64,000 bases of DNA from Phymorhynchus buccinoides (Eukaryota; Mollusca; Gastropoda; Neogastropoda; Raphitomidae): NCBI GenBank assembly GCA_017654935.2, contig CM065711.1, positions 25,689,290-25,753,289 of the forward strand, read 5' to 3'. Within the stretch, counting starts at the first letter, position 1. Each line of letters begins with the position of its first letter. The notes below the pieces were generated by a model. That model searched no databases, was not told the origin of the DNA, and saw only the letters and a list, made by a program, of their open reading frames with translations. A program made the position numbers and the translations under genes. Of the stretch, positions 21,626 through 31,367 are shown piece by piece.

Positions 21626-22838
21626 ATGGAAGGAAAAGAAGCAGACCCCAATTATGACTTCTTTGAACCCGGAGATGACATGAGTGATGTTAGGCCTTTT
21701 CGTGATCTACCATCTTACAGACAAGAACTAATGGACGATGACATGAGTGAAGCTATAATCAACCTCGTCATCAATCATCTTTAAGACGAGAACTAATGGA
21801 AGGTAAAGTAAGATCGTTTTATGAAAGTATAGGACAAGAACCGCCTGAAGTTTTTGATTCTAATGACTTTGAATATAAAGATAAGCCATTTATTTGCGAA
21901 GGATAAAGATGGAAAACTAGTCAAACTTACAACTAAACCAGACTCCTCCAAGTTTTTAAAAAAGAGTACACTTCGTCAAAGGCTCAGTGTTAGTGATCAA
22001 AGACGATTTAATATCGAACCAGAACCAGACCTAAGCACACAAGCTGTTTCCACACTTCAAAACGCACTACAAAGACTACCTACTGATTCCCAACTTCAAT
22101 CGATTCCTCTTAGAGACTTAAGCGCAACTGCGGACGACATCATAGAAATGGAAACTAGTTTTATAACTTTAGAAGATGAAGAAACCCATTTAAAAACATT
22201 ACATGATTCACCATTACCTATGAGAGAACTAATGGCGCTCAATTCAACATTACAATCTACCAGGGGCGAGTTAACAAATAATCTAGCAAAGTTAAGCGAA
22301 CTTGATGCACACATTGACAGAGAAAAACAAAAGTTGACTGAAGCAGATGATAACAACCTAGGACAAGACGTGAAAGACAGAATCATGCAAAGACTAGATG
22401 ATCTTCAACAAGAGAGAGCTGCAAGACTAGAAGTACTGTCAACTAACCGTGAACAATTACGAACACAATTCAACAGAATAAAAGAAACCATCCAAATAAT
22501 GTTATACGAAAACACGACGTTAGCTGAAAGAATAAAAACTTTATTTAGAGAGCAAGGAGTCACGATTGCGAGCGTTATGACAGCTTTAGGGTTTGCAATC
22601 TCTACTTTAGTGTTTGCTTTAACAGGAACAGGTGGTGGTGGTGGTCAATTACCTTCTCCACCTTCACCGTCAAAAGATACGAATTGGATTAAAAAAACAA
22701 CTGGAACATTTAACGAATCTATTAAAAAAATTAGGAGAAAAAGCACTAGATGCACTACCCGGTATATTAGGTGGTATTGTCAGTTGGCTTTTTTCTACTG
22801 CAAGCAAAGTAGTCGGTTTTATGGCTGAACACTTATAG
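21626..22838 (+). pseudogene. Coiled-coil protein with C-terminal membrane region
   Basis: About 400 residues in the original frame. An acidic N-terminus (MEGKEADPNYDFFEPGDDM) is followed by a charged segment. A long coiled coil at 22,200-22,480 then gives MRELMALNSTLQSTRGEL, LSELDAHIDREKQKL and LDDLQQERAARLEVL. The C-terminus has a hydrophobic helix (VTIASVMTALGFAIST), a Gly/Pro linker and an amphipathic helix (DALPGILGGIVSWLFS). Frame changes occur near 21,745, near 21,890 and at the A7 run near 22,726. An in-frame TAG at 22,836 is followed by 17 more codons with a hydrophobic tail (SLIVLVVGLLFSKIKIN) ending at 22,892, so the natural end is probably there. Function unknown; membrane-associated structural protein is a guess. 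Confidence 0.6.
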
Positions 22839-22862
22839 TCATTAATAGTTTTAGTTGTTGGA

Positions 22863-23111
22863 TTACTCTTTAGTAAAATAAAAATAAACTAGACCAGCTG
22901 CAGTTAAAAAAATAACTAATGCTGTCTTTTCGTTTTCATGACTGTCAGTTAAGTTCGTTAAGTTCGTTGAATTAATATTCTTTTTTTGACTGTCAGGGAT
23001 TGGATGGTGTGTTCTTTGCATGATCGACAATGCAGAATTTATTTTTGAATTTTTACCAACTGCTTGATTATCTCTCGCTGTAAGGATTTCGTTGTTATAG
23101 TTTACAATTGT
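22863..23111 (-). pseudogene. Detached C-terminal tail of the 245-aa protein
   Basis: Directly after the TGA that closes the 245-aa frame, the same frame stays open for 82 codons. It contains a polar segment (SIMQRTHHPIPDSQKKN) and a C-terminal hydrophobic anchor (ALVIFLTAAGLVYFYF) before KE-stop. The TGA is thus probably a nonsense change in a roughly 328-residue tail-anchored protein. The tail overlaps the read-through end of the coiled-coil gene by 30 bp, tail to tail. Confidence 0.55.
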
Positions 23112-23849
23112 TCATATTTGAAGTCTGAGATCAGAGGGCAGCATGTATAATCCACTACCGACAGCAAAGTCTACCTTCGATCTTGCGAATCTCAAAACGT
23201 CTTGATACCTTTTAATGCTAAATGTTGACCAAGCGTTTTTATGTTTTTGTTGAATAGATCCTAGATGAACGGTCGTACCTGAAGAAAAAGACGTGTAAGG
23301 AGGATTCCAATCATAGTTATACTTTCTGTGCACACCCCAATAATAAAGTGTACCCAAACCATGATTACGATCTAACTTTTGTCTAAAGTCTGTATTCAAG
23401 TTAATGTTAAACTCGTTACAAATCCGTTCAAAGGCCTTCATGTCAATTCTGTTGTTGAACGGATTAAAAGTTGAATCATTCGGTAATGGAGCATGCAGTT
23501 CAGACAAAATACGCTTGAATGTGTAATAGAAATGAAATCTATAAACTGCTTTTACCATGAGATCAGGATGATTTAAGTGATCAGTGAAAGAAACACCACA
23601 CCCTGTTGTAGCACAGAACACAGCAAAGTTTAACTGGTTTTGATAAAACTGCATTGGATGACTAAACCATGCCTTTGCGATGTTATCATGTTTGACACTA
23701 GGATTTAAATAATGGTTTAATGGATTACTGACCTTAACCCCAAAAGAATCAACTCCCACTGCAACAACTATTGAATCAACAGCTATAGTTTTAGGGTTAT
23801 ATGATCCAACTGCATATTTAGCGTCTTTGTTATATTTAAAAGCATTCAT
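23112..23849 (-). CDS. 245-aa element protein (right copy)
   Basis: Open frame beginning MNAFKYNKDAKYAVG. The middle is rich in aromatic residues and His/Asn (WFSHPMQFYQNQLNFAVFC, YRFHFYYTFKRILSELHAPL, GTLYYWGVHRKYNYDWNPPY). It ends SDLRLQI. No known catalytic signature. It is divergent from the 227-aa gene with 19 bp between starts and convergent with the coiled-coil gene. Pairing of a divergent 245/227-aa block with a capsid-like gene suggests virion functions, but this is inference. The stop is followed by an open tail with a membrane anchor (see 22,863-23,111). Confidence 0.65.
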   Translation of the reverse strand: MNAFKYNKDAKYAVGSYNPKTIAVDSIVVAVGVDSFGVKVSNPLNHYLNPSVKHDNIAKAWFSHPMQFYQNQLNFAVFCATTGCGVSFTDHLNHPDLMVKAVYRFHFYYTFKRILSELHAPLPNDSTFNPFNNRIDMKAFERICNEFNINLNTDFRQKLDRNHGLGTLYYWGVHRKYNYDWNPPYTSFSSGTTVHLGSIQQKHKNAWSTFSIKRYQDVLRFARSKVDFAVGSGLYMLPSDLRLQI

Positions 23850-23868
23850 TTATATATCCGCAATAAAA
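23850..23868. promoter_or_regulatory. 19-bp divergent intergenic region (right copy)
   Basis: Separates the starts at 23,849 (minus) and 23,869 (plus). Sequence TATATATCCGCAATAAAA. An in-frame Met at 23,827 would overlap the divergent gene and lacks the AATAAAA leader, so 23,869 is preferred as start. Confidence 0.5.
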
Positions 23869-24552
23869 ATGTTTATTTATATAACTGATCAAGACGAGCC
23901 AATACTTTTACAACGCCCTATTGAAAATCATGGTTCCCTAAAAGTAGCGCTCCATGAAATTTATTACAAAGTCAAATGGGTCAACATAAGCGAAACCTTA
24001 AGGAATAATTGGATAAGAAAAATTGATAGCGTAGGGACGACTCAACTAACTATACCTGACGGTTATTATGGGTTTTGTTCATTAAAAGAGATGTTAAACG
24101 ACTTCGACATTACTTTAAAACTTAATGAGGGAAATTTGAAAGTGAAGATGATGTTTAGAGGCCAAAAAGGAGTAGTATTTGAATTTGCTAATGAATTGGC
24201 TAAACTATTAGGTTTTAGATTAGACAGGTTCCATGTTACTGATAATGCACTGGAAAGTAATTCATTTACGGCTGTAAAATCACTTAATCTTGGAATACAT
24301 TCTTTATTATATTTTCATTTAGATATCCTGAGTACGGATGACAACTTATTTGATAACCAACCGTCTACTGTGTTAAGAGTTCTTCCAACAGCAAAAGCGG
24401 CATACTGTGATTACGAAATTATTACGTTTCCCACATTACAGTTTAAAGAATTAATTTGTGGGATTCACCATTCACTAAAAATAAGAATAACTGACGAAAA
24501 AGGAAAAGAAGTTCAGTGCGACAGCCTGAATGCTTTATTAGAAATAAAATAA
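23869..24552 (+). CDS. Unidentified element protein, 227 aa (right copy, intact)
   Basis: Starts MFIYITDQDEPILLQRPI, then HEIYYKVKWVNISETLRNNW, a glycine turn IPDGYYGFCSLKEM, FANELAKLLGFRLDRFHV, and a C-terminal beta-rich half with LNLGIHSLLYFHLDILS and VQCDSLNALLEIK. Length and frame are uninterrupted. No named family recognised. The arrangement (short N-terminal strand, Gly-containing loop, repeated beta strands) suits a small structural protein. It heads a three-gene block in one direction, with 14 bp to the next gene. Confidence 0.65.
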   Translation: MFIYITDQDEPILLQRPIENHGSLKVALHEIYYKVKWVNISETLRNNWIRKIDSVGTTQLTIPDGYYGFCSLKEMLNDFDITLKLNEGNLKVKMMFRGQKGVVFEFANELAKLLGFRLDRFHVTDNALESNSFTAVKSLNLGIHSLLYFHLDILSTDDNLFDNQPSTVLRVLPTAKAAYCDYEIITFPTLQFKELICGIHHSLKIRITDEKGKEVQCDSLNALLEIK

Positions 24553-24566
24553 TTTAGTTTAAAACT

Positions 24567-25419
24567 ATGTTGTGCGGACCAGATCAACCGGTTATGCTTG
24601 ACCCTGTTAGATGCGCAACTTTAGAATTGAAGGACCTAGCGGACACAGAAGACTTTGATTTAAACGGAGAGATAGGGGCACTGTATGGTTTTGAGTACAC
24701 AAACAACGGCTATTATAAACGTGCAGAAGTAAGTGATAAAAAAAGTGCCTAAACTAGAGCAACTGCGTAATGTAGTAGCTGACAATGTTGGCCAGTTTAA
24801 ATATAAAGTTGTTAAGAAAAGGGATAACAAATGGCATTTAATTCCATTCGTTGATTGGGAAATAAAGTTTGAATTTTTAAGCCCGTTTACATTCTTTGAT
24901 AATGACAAACACTTTCGCAAATCATTTAACTCAGGACCGTTACATGTCAGTCTGATTCCACAAAACAACAGCAGAAGAGAAATAGCAATCAAACCTTATA
25001 AAAAGAGACAGTACATGCTGCACAGAAAAAAGACAGTGACAAAAGATGCAGCCACGCAATTAGAGTTCATTCCTAAAATGGTTTTAGCAGACGAATTTAC
25101 TATGATATTTGAACTTTCTGTTAGAGCAGACAACCCTGATTCCCTACCTGTTGGTGTTAGCGACAACCTAATGAAAGGGATTCTTATTTCTTGGCAAAAC
25201 TTGGATGTTGAATCAGTGAGATGTACTATCGTTATTCAAAACCGCGGTGAAGAAATTAAGGCAGTGTCGACCAGCGATAAAGTTATATTGAGTGTTGATC
25301 CAAACAATCTCAAAGAATTAACGTTCATTAACCTTACTAATTTAGATCTCATTGGGTTTTATTACACTGAAAGCATTTTGTCTGATGATCTTCTTAAAAT
25401 GATAACAAGTGCAAATTAA
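24567..25419 (+). pseudogene. Unidentified element protein, about 283 aa (right copy, frameshifted)
   Basis: The start MLCGPDQPVMLDPVR follows TTTAGTTTAAAACT. After 60 codons an A7 run at about 24,737-24,743 breaks the frame; the second segment (from VPKLEQLRNVV) is open to 25,419. The left arm has A8 at the same place, so neither copy is in frame. Either the run is mis-sequenced or both copies decayed. Programmed slippage is unlikely because the two arms require different shifts. Visible segments: FKYKVVKKRDNKWHLIPF, NNSRREIAIKPYKKRQYM, MILADEF-type hydrophobic core, SWQNLDVESVRCTIVIQN. Function unknown. Confidence 0.6.
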
Positions 25420-25447
25420 ATGTTAATTTTTTTTTAAATATAAAAAG

Positions 25448-26077
25448 ATGTCAATTACAACATATCCAAAAATACCGAAAGAAGGTACTGTCAAAGAAAA
25501 GACTGAGGGTGGCGATGATCCTGAAATCAGAAAGTTCAGATTGTCTACTATTTCAGAAATACAAAGAGAATTGGAAAAAGACCTCACTAACTATAACAGA
25601 ACCAAACGAAGGTACTCTTGTTTGTTTAATTCAACAACATACTTAAATACTGGATTTGGAACTCTAGGTACTTTAACAGCAGGAAGCTCTGTAGGACTGT
25701 TAGCGACAGATGTCGGATCAGTAGTAGCTTTGCCCCTAGGTTGTGTGTCGCTGACGCTGGGGTTGTTTTCAATCAGTACGTCTGCTTTTAACAAAAAAAT
25801 AAAAATAAAACTACAAAAGCATACAGCCATGGTTCAATTAATAATGGCAAAACTTAGTTCATTTCGATTAATAATCAGTAAGGCTTTGCAAGACTCTCAA
25901 ATTTCGGATGAGGAGTTCAATAGATTGCAAGCAGACTACAACGACTACAAAATGCAAAAGTTTGAACTTCAAAAAAAATCAAGAGCAAGTTTTTCACAAC
26001 CGCAAGACATAGAAGCAATAAAAAAAGAATGCGAAAAAAAAATAAACGACACATTAAAATCTGTTCTAGGGAAATAA
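25448..26077 (+). CDS. Membrane hairpin plus coiled-coil protein (right copy)
   Basis: 209 residues, intact, same gene as 18,413-19,042 with changes at TITEIQ/TISEIQ, ATGVGS/ATDVGS and DIDAI/DIEAI. Preceded by TTTTTTTTAAATATAAAAAG. The hydrophobic Gly-rich hairpin is at residues 70-118 and a Lys/Glu-rich helical tail runs from 118 to the end. It ends 57 bp from the converging polymerase. Survival of an open frame in both arms while neighbours are broken suggests either recent decay elsewhere or fewer homopolymers in this gene. Confidence 0.65.
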   Translation: MSITTYPKIPKEGTVKEKTEGGDDPEIRKFRLSTISEIQRELEKDLTNYNRTKRRYSCLFNSTTYLNTGFGTLGTLTAGSSVGLLATDVGSVVALPLGCVSLTLGLFSISTSAFNKKIKIKLQKHTAMVQLIMAKLSSFRLIISKALQDSQISDEEFNRLQADYNDYKMQKFELQKKSRASFSQPQDIEAIKKECEKKINDTLKSVLGK

Positions 26078-26134
26078 CAATAAGAACTCCAAAGGGCGCT
26101 TATTCAATTCAATATGATTCCAAGTTTCGAAAGT

Positions 26135-29100
26135 CTACTGACTATGACATTTAGTTCTCCAGTGACCAATTGAATACGAAAACTCAGGTGATTTAAACAC
26201 ACGCTTTGTATTGTTTGAGTCGAGTGACTTTTTATTTACAACAGTTGTGTTTATCTCGTGTAACTTAGATTGTATTTTTATGTTGTCAAGATAAAACGTT
26301 TTGTTATTGAACAACGCTTCTTTATAGTTGCCGTGTGTCATTTCCATTTCAACAACTGGTCTACTGATTCCTTTTGCTTTTTTAATTACACTAGTTTGGC
26401 TTTCTATTGAATACATCTTCGCTCTCAGACCAACGTACTCTTTGATTAAAGTTCCATTCAGTTCATCCTTCATCTTACCGATTACTTTTTTATTTACAGT
26501 TGAATGTAATGGAGATTTACTTGGGTAGTCAGATGTATCATACTTAGAGTCTGATCCTTTCACTGAATCTGTCTCTAAATCTTTGTAAAAGTCTTCAGTC
26601 GGAATGTCTAGAATAAATGAATCTGTATCTGTGTACAATACTTTAGAGTCTGGATAGAGTGGTTTAAAGTAGTCATATAGAAATTCCAGCATCAATAGTT
26701 TAGACAATTCAAGAACAGCAAACCCAATGAAGACTGGTTTATCTAGTTTTACATTAATTTTTTTCATCATTATACCGTAAAGGTTGTCATGGAACTTTCT
26801 GAAGTCTTGATAATGCGGTTTTGAAGTTAGTTTGATTGCTTTGTTTTCTTGGGTAACTAATCTGACGTCTTTGCGTTTGTGCGGGTTTTCCATAGTCTTT
26901 CCAAAACAACTGTTATTCATTAGCTTAAAGAAGTCTTTTTCTGAGGCGTCGGTAGCTTGTGTTCTAAGATTAGTGTTCTTCATTATATACGGTTCCATAA
27001 ACTTCCTCTGGCTAAACGAAATGATTCTATGAACTGCAGTTAGTCTTAATCCGTGACGTAAGTAGAATTGTAGTAATCTATAATGGCAAACATATTTTTT
27101 TTTGTTCTGTAGATTAGGTACAAGTTTTGGTAACTCTGATCCCACCTGAAGACTTTCAGCGGCTAACGGGTAGTCATTGTGCGGGTCATGGAGTTCATCC
27201 GGATAATCTAAGTCGACTTCTAAAATAAATCCTGTTTCGTAAGAATCTGGTAATTTTAAAAGCCATTCTACAAAGTTCTTGATATTAAAATCAAAAGGCG
27301 ATGTTAACATTTTAAAATTACGTAATGGTAGTGATTGACACATTGCCCAACCATAGAGATTGTTAGCGTCCAAGTACATGATATAATTTGATGGTTTAGT
27401 AGGATCGTAGTCGTGTAAGTACTTGTTGTTGGCCTTACAATAACTGTGTGAGGCCATACTAATTCCTCCACGTAGTCCGTCTTCAATCATCTGTAGTATG
27501 GGTAGGTTGGTGAGTAAGTCAATCTGTATTTTAGTAAATCTTAAGAAAGCATCCCAACTCATACCAGGAGCAGTGATATAATTAGCAGGGTCTAGACTGT
27601 AATGTTTCATACAGGTTTTTCTGTAATTTTCAAATACATCCGCAAGCAAACAAACGTCAGCCTTCAAGTAAGCATCATGGTAGTCTCCCATGGTCTGACA
27701 GTTTAACTTTTCCCACGTTGAATGCGCATGGTCGTAGTCAGAGTCACTTATATCTTTTCCTTTTAAACTAGAGAAGAATGCACCTTTGGGAGGAAGACTT
27801 AAATCATTGAATTTATCCCAACTATCCATGTACTCGTAAGGATAGATTCCTTTTCGTGCAAGACTAGAATCAAAGTATTTTTCTGTTATAGGTAATTTGC
27901 TTAACGATTTCCCTAAAGAATCTAACGAACCCCCCAGATGTTGTAGTGAATCATAAAAAGATAATTGACCTAATGTAAACGTCATGTACTTTTCTGAAGA
28001 CTGAGCAATACAAGTGATTTTTTTAAATTCATCAGTCACTGCTTGTAGAATTAAGTGGGAATCATAACCACGTAGATTGTGAAAGAATATAGGCAGTTTC
28101 CAATTCTTTGCTTGTAGAATTAAGTGGGAATCATAACCACGTAGATTGTGAAAGAATATAGGCAGTTTCCAATTCTTTGGTTCAAACTTTAACTGCAAAT
28201 TACATTTACTGTGTGCTGCTCCTCTGAACTTTCCACTAATAAGATCGTGGATAATCAGGGTCCTCTTCTTGCATAAACCCTTTTCTACAAATCCAGCATT
28301 CAGTAGCTGATTCAAATTGAATTAAATCTTCGGGCATCATGATTAAATCAGATAAATTAAGTTGGTTAGACAACTCATCTCGCTTGTATTTCATATTTAA
28401 TAAGAATCGTTTTGCAGCATCAGGTCCCCTATAATGTTCTGGTGTTGAATGTTTACCGTCCGATCTAACAACAATAAATGCGTATGAACAGATTTGATGA
28501 TTATTCAATAAAACAGTTTTAGGAAGATTTTTAGGAGCTGGTCCTTGATACGGAACGATGATAGATTCGAAGTCAGCATAAATTAAATAAGGACTTAATT
28601 GCAGTTTCTTCCAGTTTTTAAAGAACACCTTACTTCCTTCTTTCGGAGTAATAAGTTCAGTATTACAGTCAACGGATGAATTACAATGTTTTCTATGTTC
28701 AACTGCTGCATAAATACTTGGCATTCTCTGTAAACATCTTCGACAGAATTCTTGTTTATGCCCATCTTTTGAAGTAAACTGAATAAGTCTGCTCATTGTA
28801 CGAATTAATGTATAATGGTAATGTGTTTTTGTTTCATCTGTTAGTAAGAGTAGATCAACATGATTTTTATCGGGATCATTACTAAATGGGGGAGTGTTCT
28901 TTGATACACGGATTGGTTTAAGGTTTTCTTCTGATGACCATGTGTAGACGTTAACTGATATAGGTTTGTTTTGTTCTTCAAACTGATCAATTTTATCTAC
29001 ACTAACAGGAAATTCAATACCCTCAAAATTCAGTTCAAGCATGTATTCTTGATAGTTAGTTACTCTCTCTGCATTCTTTTTCACATAATGTAGTTTAGCT

Positions 29101-29588
29101 AAAACACACCACATAAAACATTTATTATCTGAATTTTTAATGTTTAGTACTGCACGTTTTAAAACTAAAACTTTAGGTAGAGTAATAAATGCGTTTCCTA
29201 CGATTGGCGCATATTTACTCTCCTTTAATTTGATTTCTAATACTCCGCCTTCTGACTAACCAGATCCTCTCAGTTTTGCCTCTTCTGATGCGTTAATGAA
29301 CTTAGTAATTAAGTCGTTTATCCAGTTTTCTGTAAATTCATTATAAGAAAGAACTACTTGTTGTTTAGTAGAGACCCACACCTGAAGTTGCTCCCCTTGA
29401 ACTGTTTTATAATCTACGTAAACTGCTAACATTACTTTAACGGGTGGTTCTATTATCAGTTTTTCAGGTATTTGCGAAATAGCATGTTTTACACTTTCCA
29501 GTACATTTTTGGGATCAATAACTTCTAAATCCGTTTCTTTAAAAACTTTGTCTAAATGCTCAATTATTTCATCAGTTGTCATTGTCAT
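26135..29588 (-). pseudogene. Protein-primed family-B DNA polymerase, right-arm copy
   Basis: The same enzyme as at 14,901, from 29,588. Here the N-terminal frame is intact (five A at the run that is expanded in the left arm), but a TAG at about 29,253-29,255 replaces the Trp of GSGWSEGG. The frame then continues through CFMWCVLAK and the zinc-finger-like group to 28,236. It shows the same frameshift as the left arm near 28,250, then an open 726-codon segment with the duplicated Exo II, motif A (DANNLYGWAM), motif B (NNSCFGKTMEN) and motif C (YTDTDSF). It differs from the left copy at about a dozen residues, for example LIYADF versus VVYADF and SKVLYT versus SKLLYT. Not functional as it stands. 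Confidence 0.9.
28041..28178 (-). repeat. 69-bp tandem duplication in pPolB (right copy)
   Basis: Units 28,041-28,109 and 28,110-28,178, identical to the duplication in the left arm and in the same phase. Repeats the Exo II motif. Confidence 0.95.
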
Positions 29589-29633
29589 GTTGAGTTCTTT
29601 TTTCTAACCCAAATTATTTTATTTAATTAAAAA

Positions 29634-29918
29634 TAATTAATTTTTTTACCCCTAAAAGTAGTGTTTTTTTCCCTCCGAATTAACAGAATAAAGGGGAGGC
29701 GGATTTTTACTTTTTTTTTTACCCCTTAAAGTAGTGTTTTTGTATCTAAAATGGGGTTTAAAAAAGTCTGATTTTTTGCTTTTTTTCACCCTTAAAGTAG
29801 TGTTTTTGTATCTAAAATGGGGTTTTCTGTTTTTTTCGTTTTTTCACCCTTAAAGTAGTGTTTTTGTATCTAAAATGGGGGTAAAGGGGCGGATTTTTTT
29901 GCCCCTAAAAGTAGTGTT
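29634..29918 (-). repeat. A-rich tandem repeats upstream of pPolB (right copy)
   Basis: Inverted partner of 14,566-14,850, with the same CCTTAAAGTAGTG words and spacing. Small length differences in the T runs. Confidence 0.85.
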
Positions 29919-30027
29919 TTTTTTATTGTTTTTAAATAAATAGAGGAGTGAAACCGAAACCGAAACCGATACTGAGCCAGAATTGGTATTATACTGTTCT
30001 CTGCCGCGCTTAACATATGCAATGTAG

Positions 30028-30243
30028 GCTTTCTATTCACTAACTCGAGCACAATTCCAACAGTTACAAGCCATAGAAACAAAAACCTTTATGAAGGCCA
30101 GGGCGGAGACTGCTGCCATCGCCAGGGAGAAGAAAAGGAAGAGGGTGATCGACAACACGTGGGTAAAGGATGGGGTCATCTTTGTCCAGGTAGGAAACAA
30201 TATCCACCGCGTGACAACCAAGAGAGGTGTTGAGGTGTTCTGA
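30028..30243 (+). pseudogene. ORF1-like C-terminal fragment (right copy)
   Basis: 71 residues from the codon after an in-frame TAG at 30,025 to TGA at 30,241. Same content as 14,240-14,455: LTRAQFQQLQAIETKTF, a basic stretch and a DGVIFVQVG ending. It lies in the same orientation as, and 1.1 kb before, ORF2, which supports the ORF1 reading. Confidence 0.45.
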
Positions 30244-31249
30244 TCTACCTTGAAAATCACCTTACGATGAGCATTCTGTTACTGTTTCTGTTCCAGTTAC
30301 TGTTTCTGCTTTCCTGCATTTCTCTTTCTGTGTTTTTTTCCCCATATTTCTGTGTTTTTATTTCATATTTTATTATACAAATTATAAAATTTAAAAAAAA
30401 GAAAGTATTTTGATCCTAAAATTTCTTAATCCATCTTGTTTAACACGTTTATTACAATCGGTGTATGAATAGTACATGTACGCATTATTGTGTAGTTTAA
30501 GACTGTACATGACTGTCTATATATGACTGTACGAGTCGTATATATATGACTGTACGAGTCGTATATATAACTAATATGCATGCATATTGTGTAGCCTATA
30601 TTGTGTAGCCTATATTGTGTAGCCTGTATGTGCTCTTCTGTGTGTGCATATTTTGACTACGTGGACTTACATGTGCACTTATATACGTGTACGTGTATGT
30701 GCATATGTGTAAACTTATGTGATTGTGACTGTGAGTGTGATTGAGTATAACTGTGAGACAAGGCGTGTGTGTGTACGTGCGCTGTATGCGTGTGTGTGTG
30801 AGTGTGTCTCTGTGTATGTGTGTGCTTGTATGTGTGCGTGCATGTGTGAGTGTATGCGTGCGTACACGCGCATGTGCATGTGTATGTGTATGTGCATGCG
30901 TGTGTGTATATGTGTGTGTTTGTTTGTGTGCATATATATGTGTATGTGTACGTATGTGTGCGTGCATATGTGCATGCGCACGGGTAGGCTGTATGTATAA
31001 ATATATGTATGTATAAATATATGTGTTACAGTAAATTCATCAAATCAGTAAATCTATCAATTTCCTAGAATTTTCAGTACATTTATGAAGTTACTGTTTC
31101 ACTCGGGGAATTTACAAATTTACTAAAAAATTAGGAAATTTATAAATATACTGAATTTTGTGGGCAGGAAATTTATAAATTTACTAAAGCCTTGCAAGCC
31201 AGAGACAGCACACTTAAAGTAAGACCACATAATGTTTTATTAACGAAAC

Positions 31250-31280
<31 letters not shown>

Positions 31281-31367
31281 CGTATGTGACTATGTGTGTG
31301 TGTGTGCGTACGTGACTGCGTGTGTGTTTGTGTGTATGTGTATGTGGCGTGGTATATATGTGTGTGA
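30244..31367. repeat. Microsatellite- and tandem-repeat-rich spacer (right copy)
   Basis: Inverted partner of 13,118-14,239, with no gene. Contains GTACGAGTCGTATATA repeats near 30,525-30,570, TGTGTAGCCTATAT repeats near 30,588-30,625, GT-rich tract 30,720-30,985, AT-rich palindromic words 31,030-31,190 and (TA)n/(GT)n at 31,251-31,400. Cys/Val-rich open frames across the GT tract are artefacts. Confidence 0.8.

Larger units (their letters stand above)
14481..30002. mobile_element. Virus-like pPolB element, two inverted partial units
   Basis: Both halves start with the same terminus, AGAGAACAGTATAAT, at 14,481 and, inverted, at 30,002. Each half then carries A-rich tandem repeats, a protein-primed family-B polymerase and a fixed set of small genes on alternating strands. 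The same terminus abuts a different retroelement at 48,272, so it is a real element end. Family logic points to Polinton/adintovirus-like self-synthesising elements, which also begin with AG. I find no integrase, protease or packaging ATPase in the visible part. There is no direct target-site duplication: the flanks are CGCGGC and GCCGCG, inverted rather than direct. The window probably shows one end of the element twice, not a full element. Confidence 0.72.

Noticed and set aside
24730..24750. Programmed ribosomal frameshift at the A run
   Set aside because: The arms have seven and eight A and would need different shifts; length error or mutation is simpler.
14481..30002. One complete element with very long terminal inverted repeats
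   Set aside because: The flanking host-like sequence is mirrored too and no direct target-site duplication is present, so the inverted repeat is not a property of the element alone.
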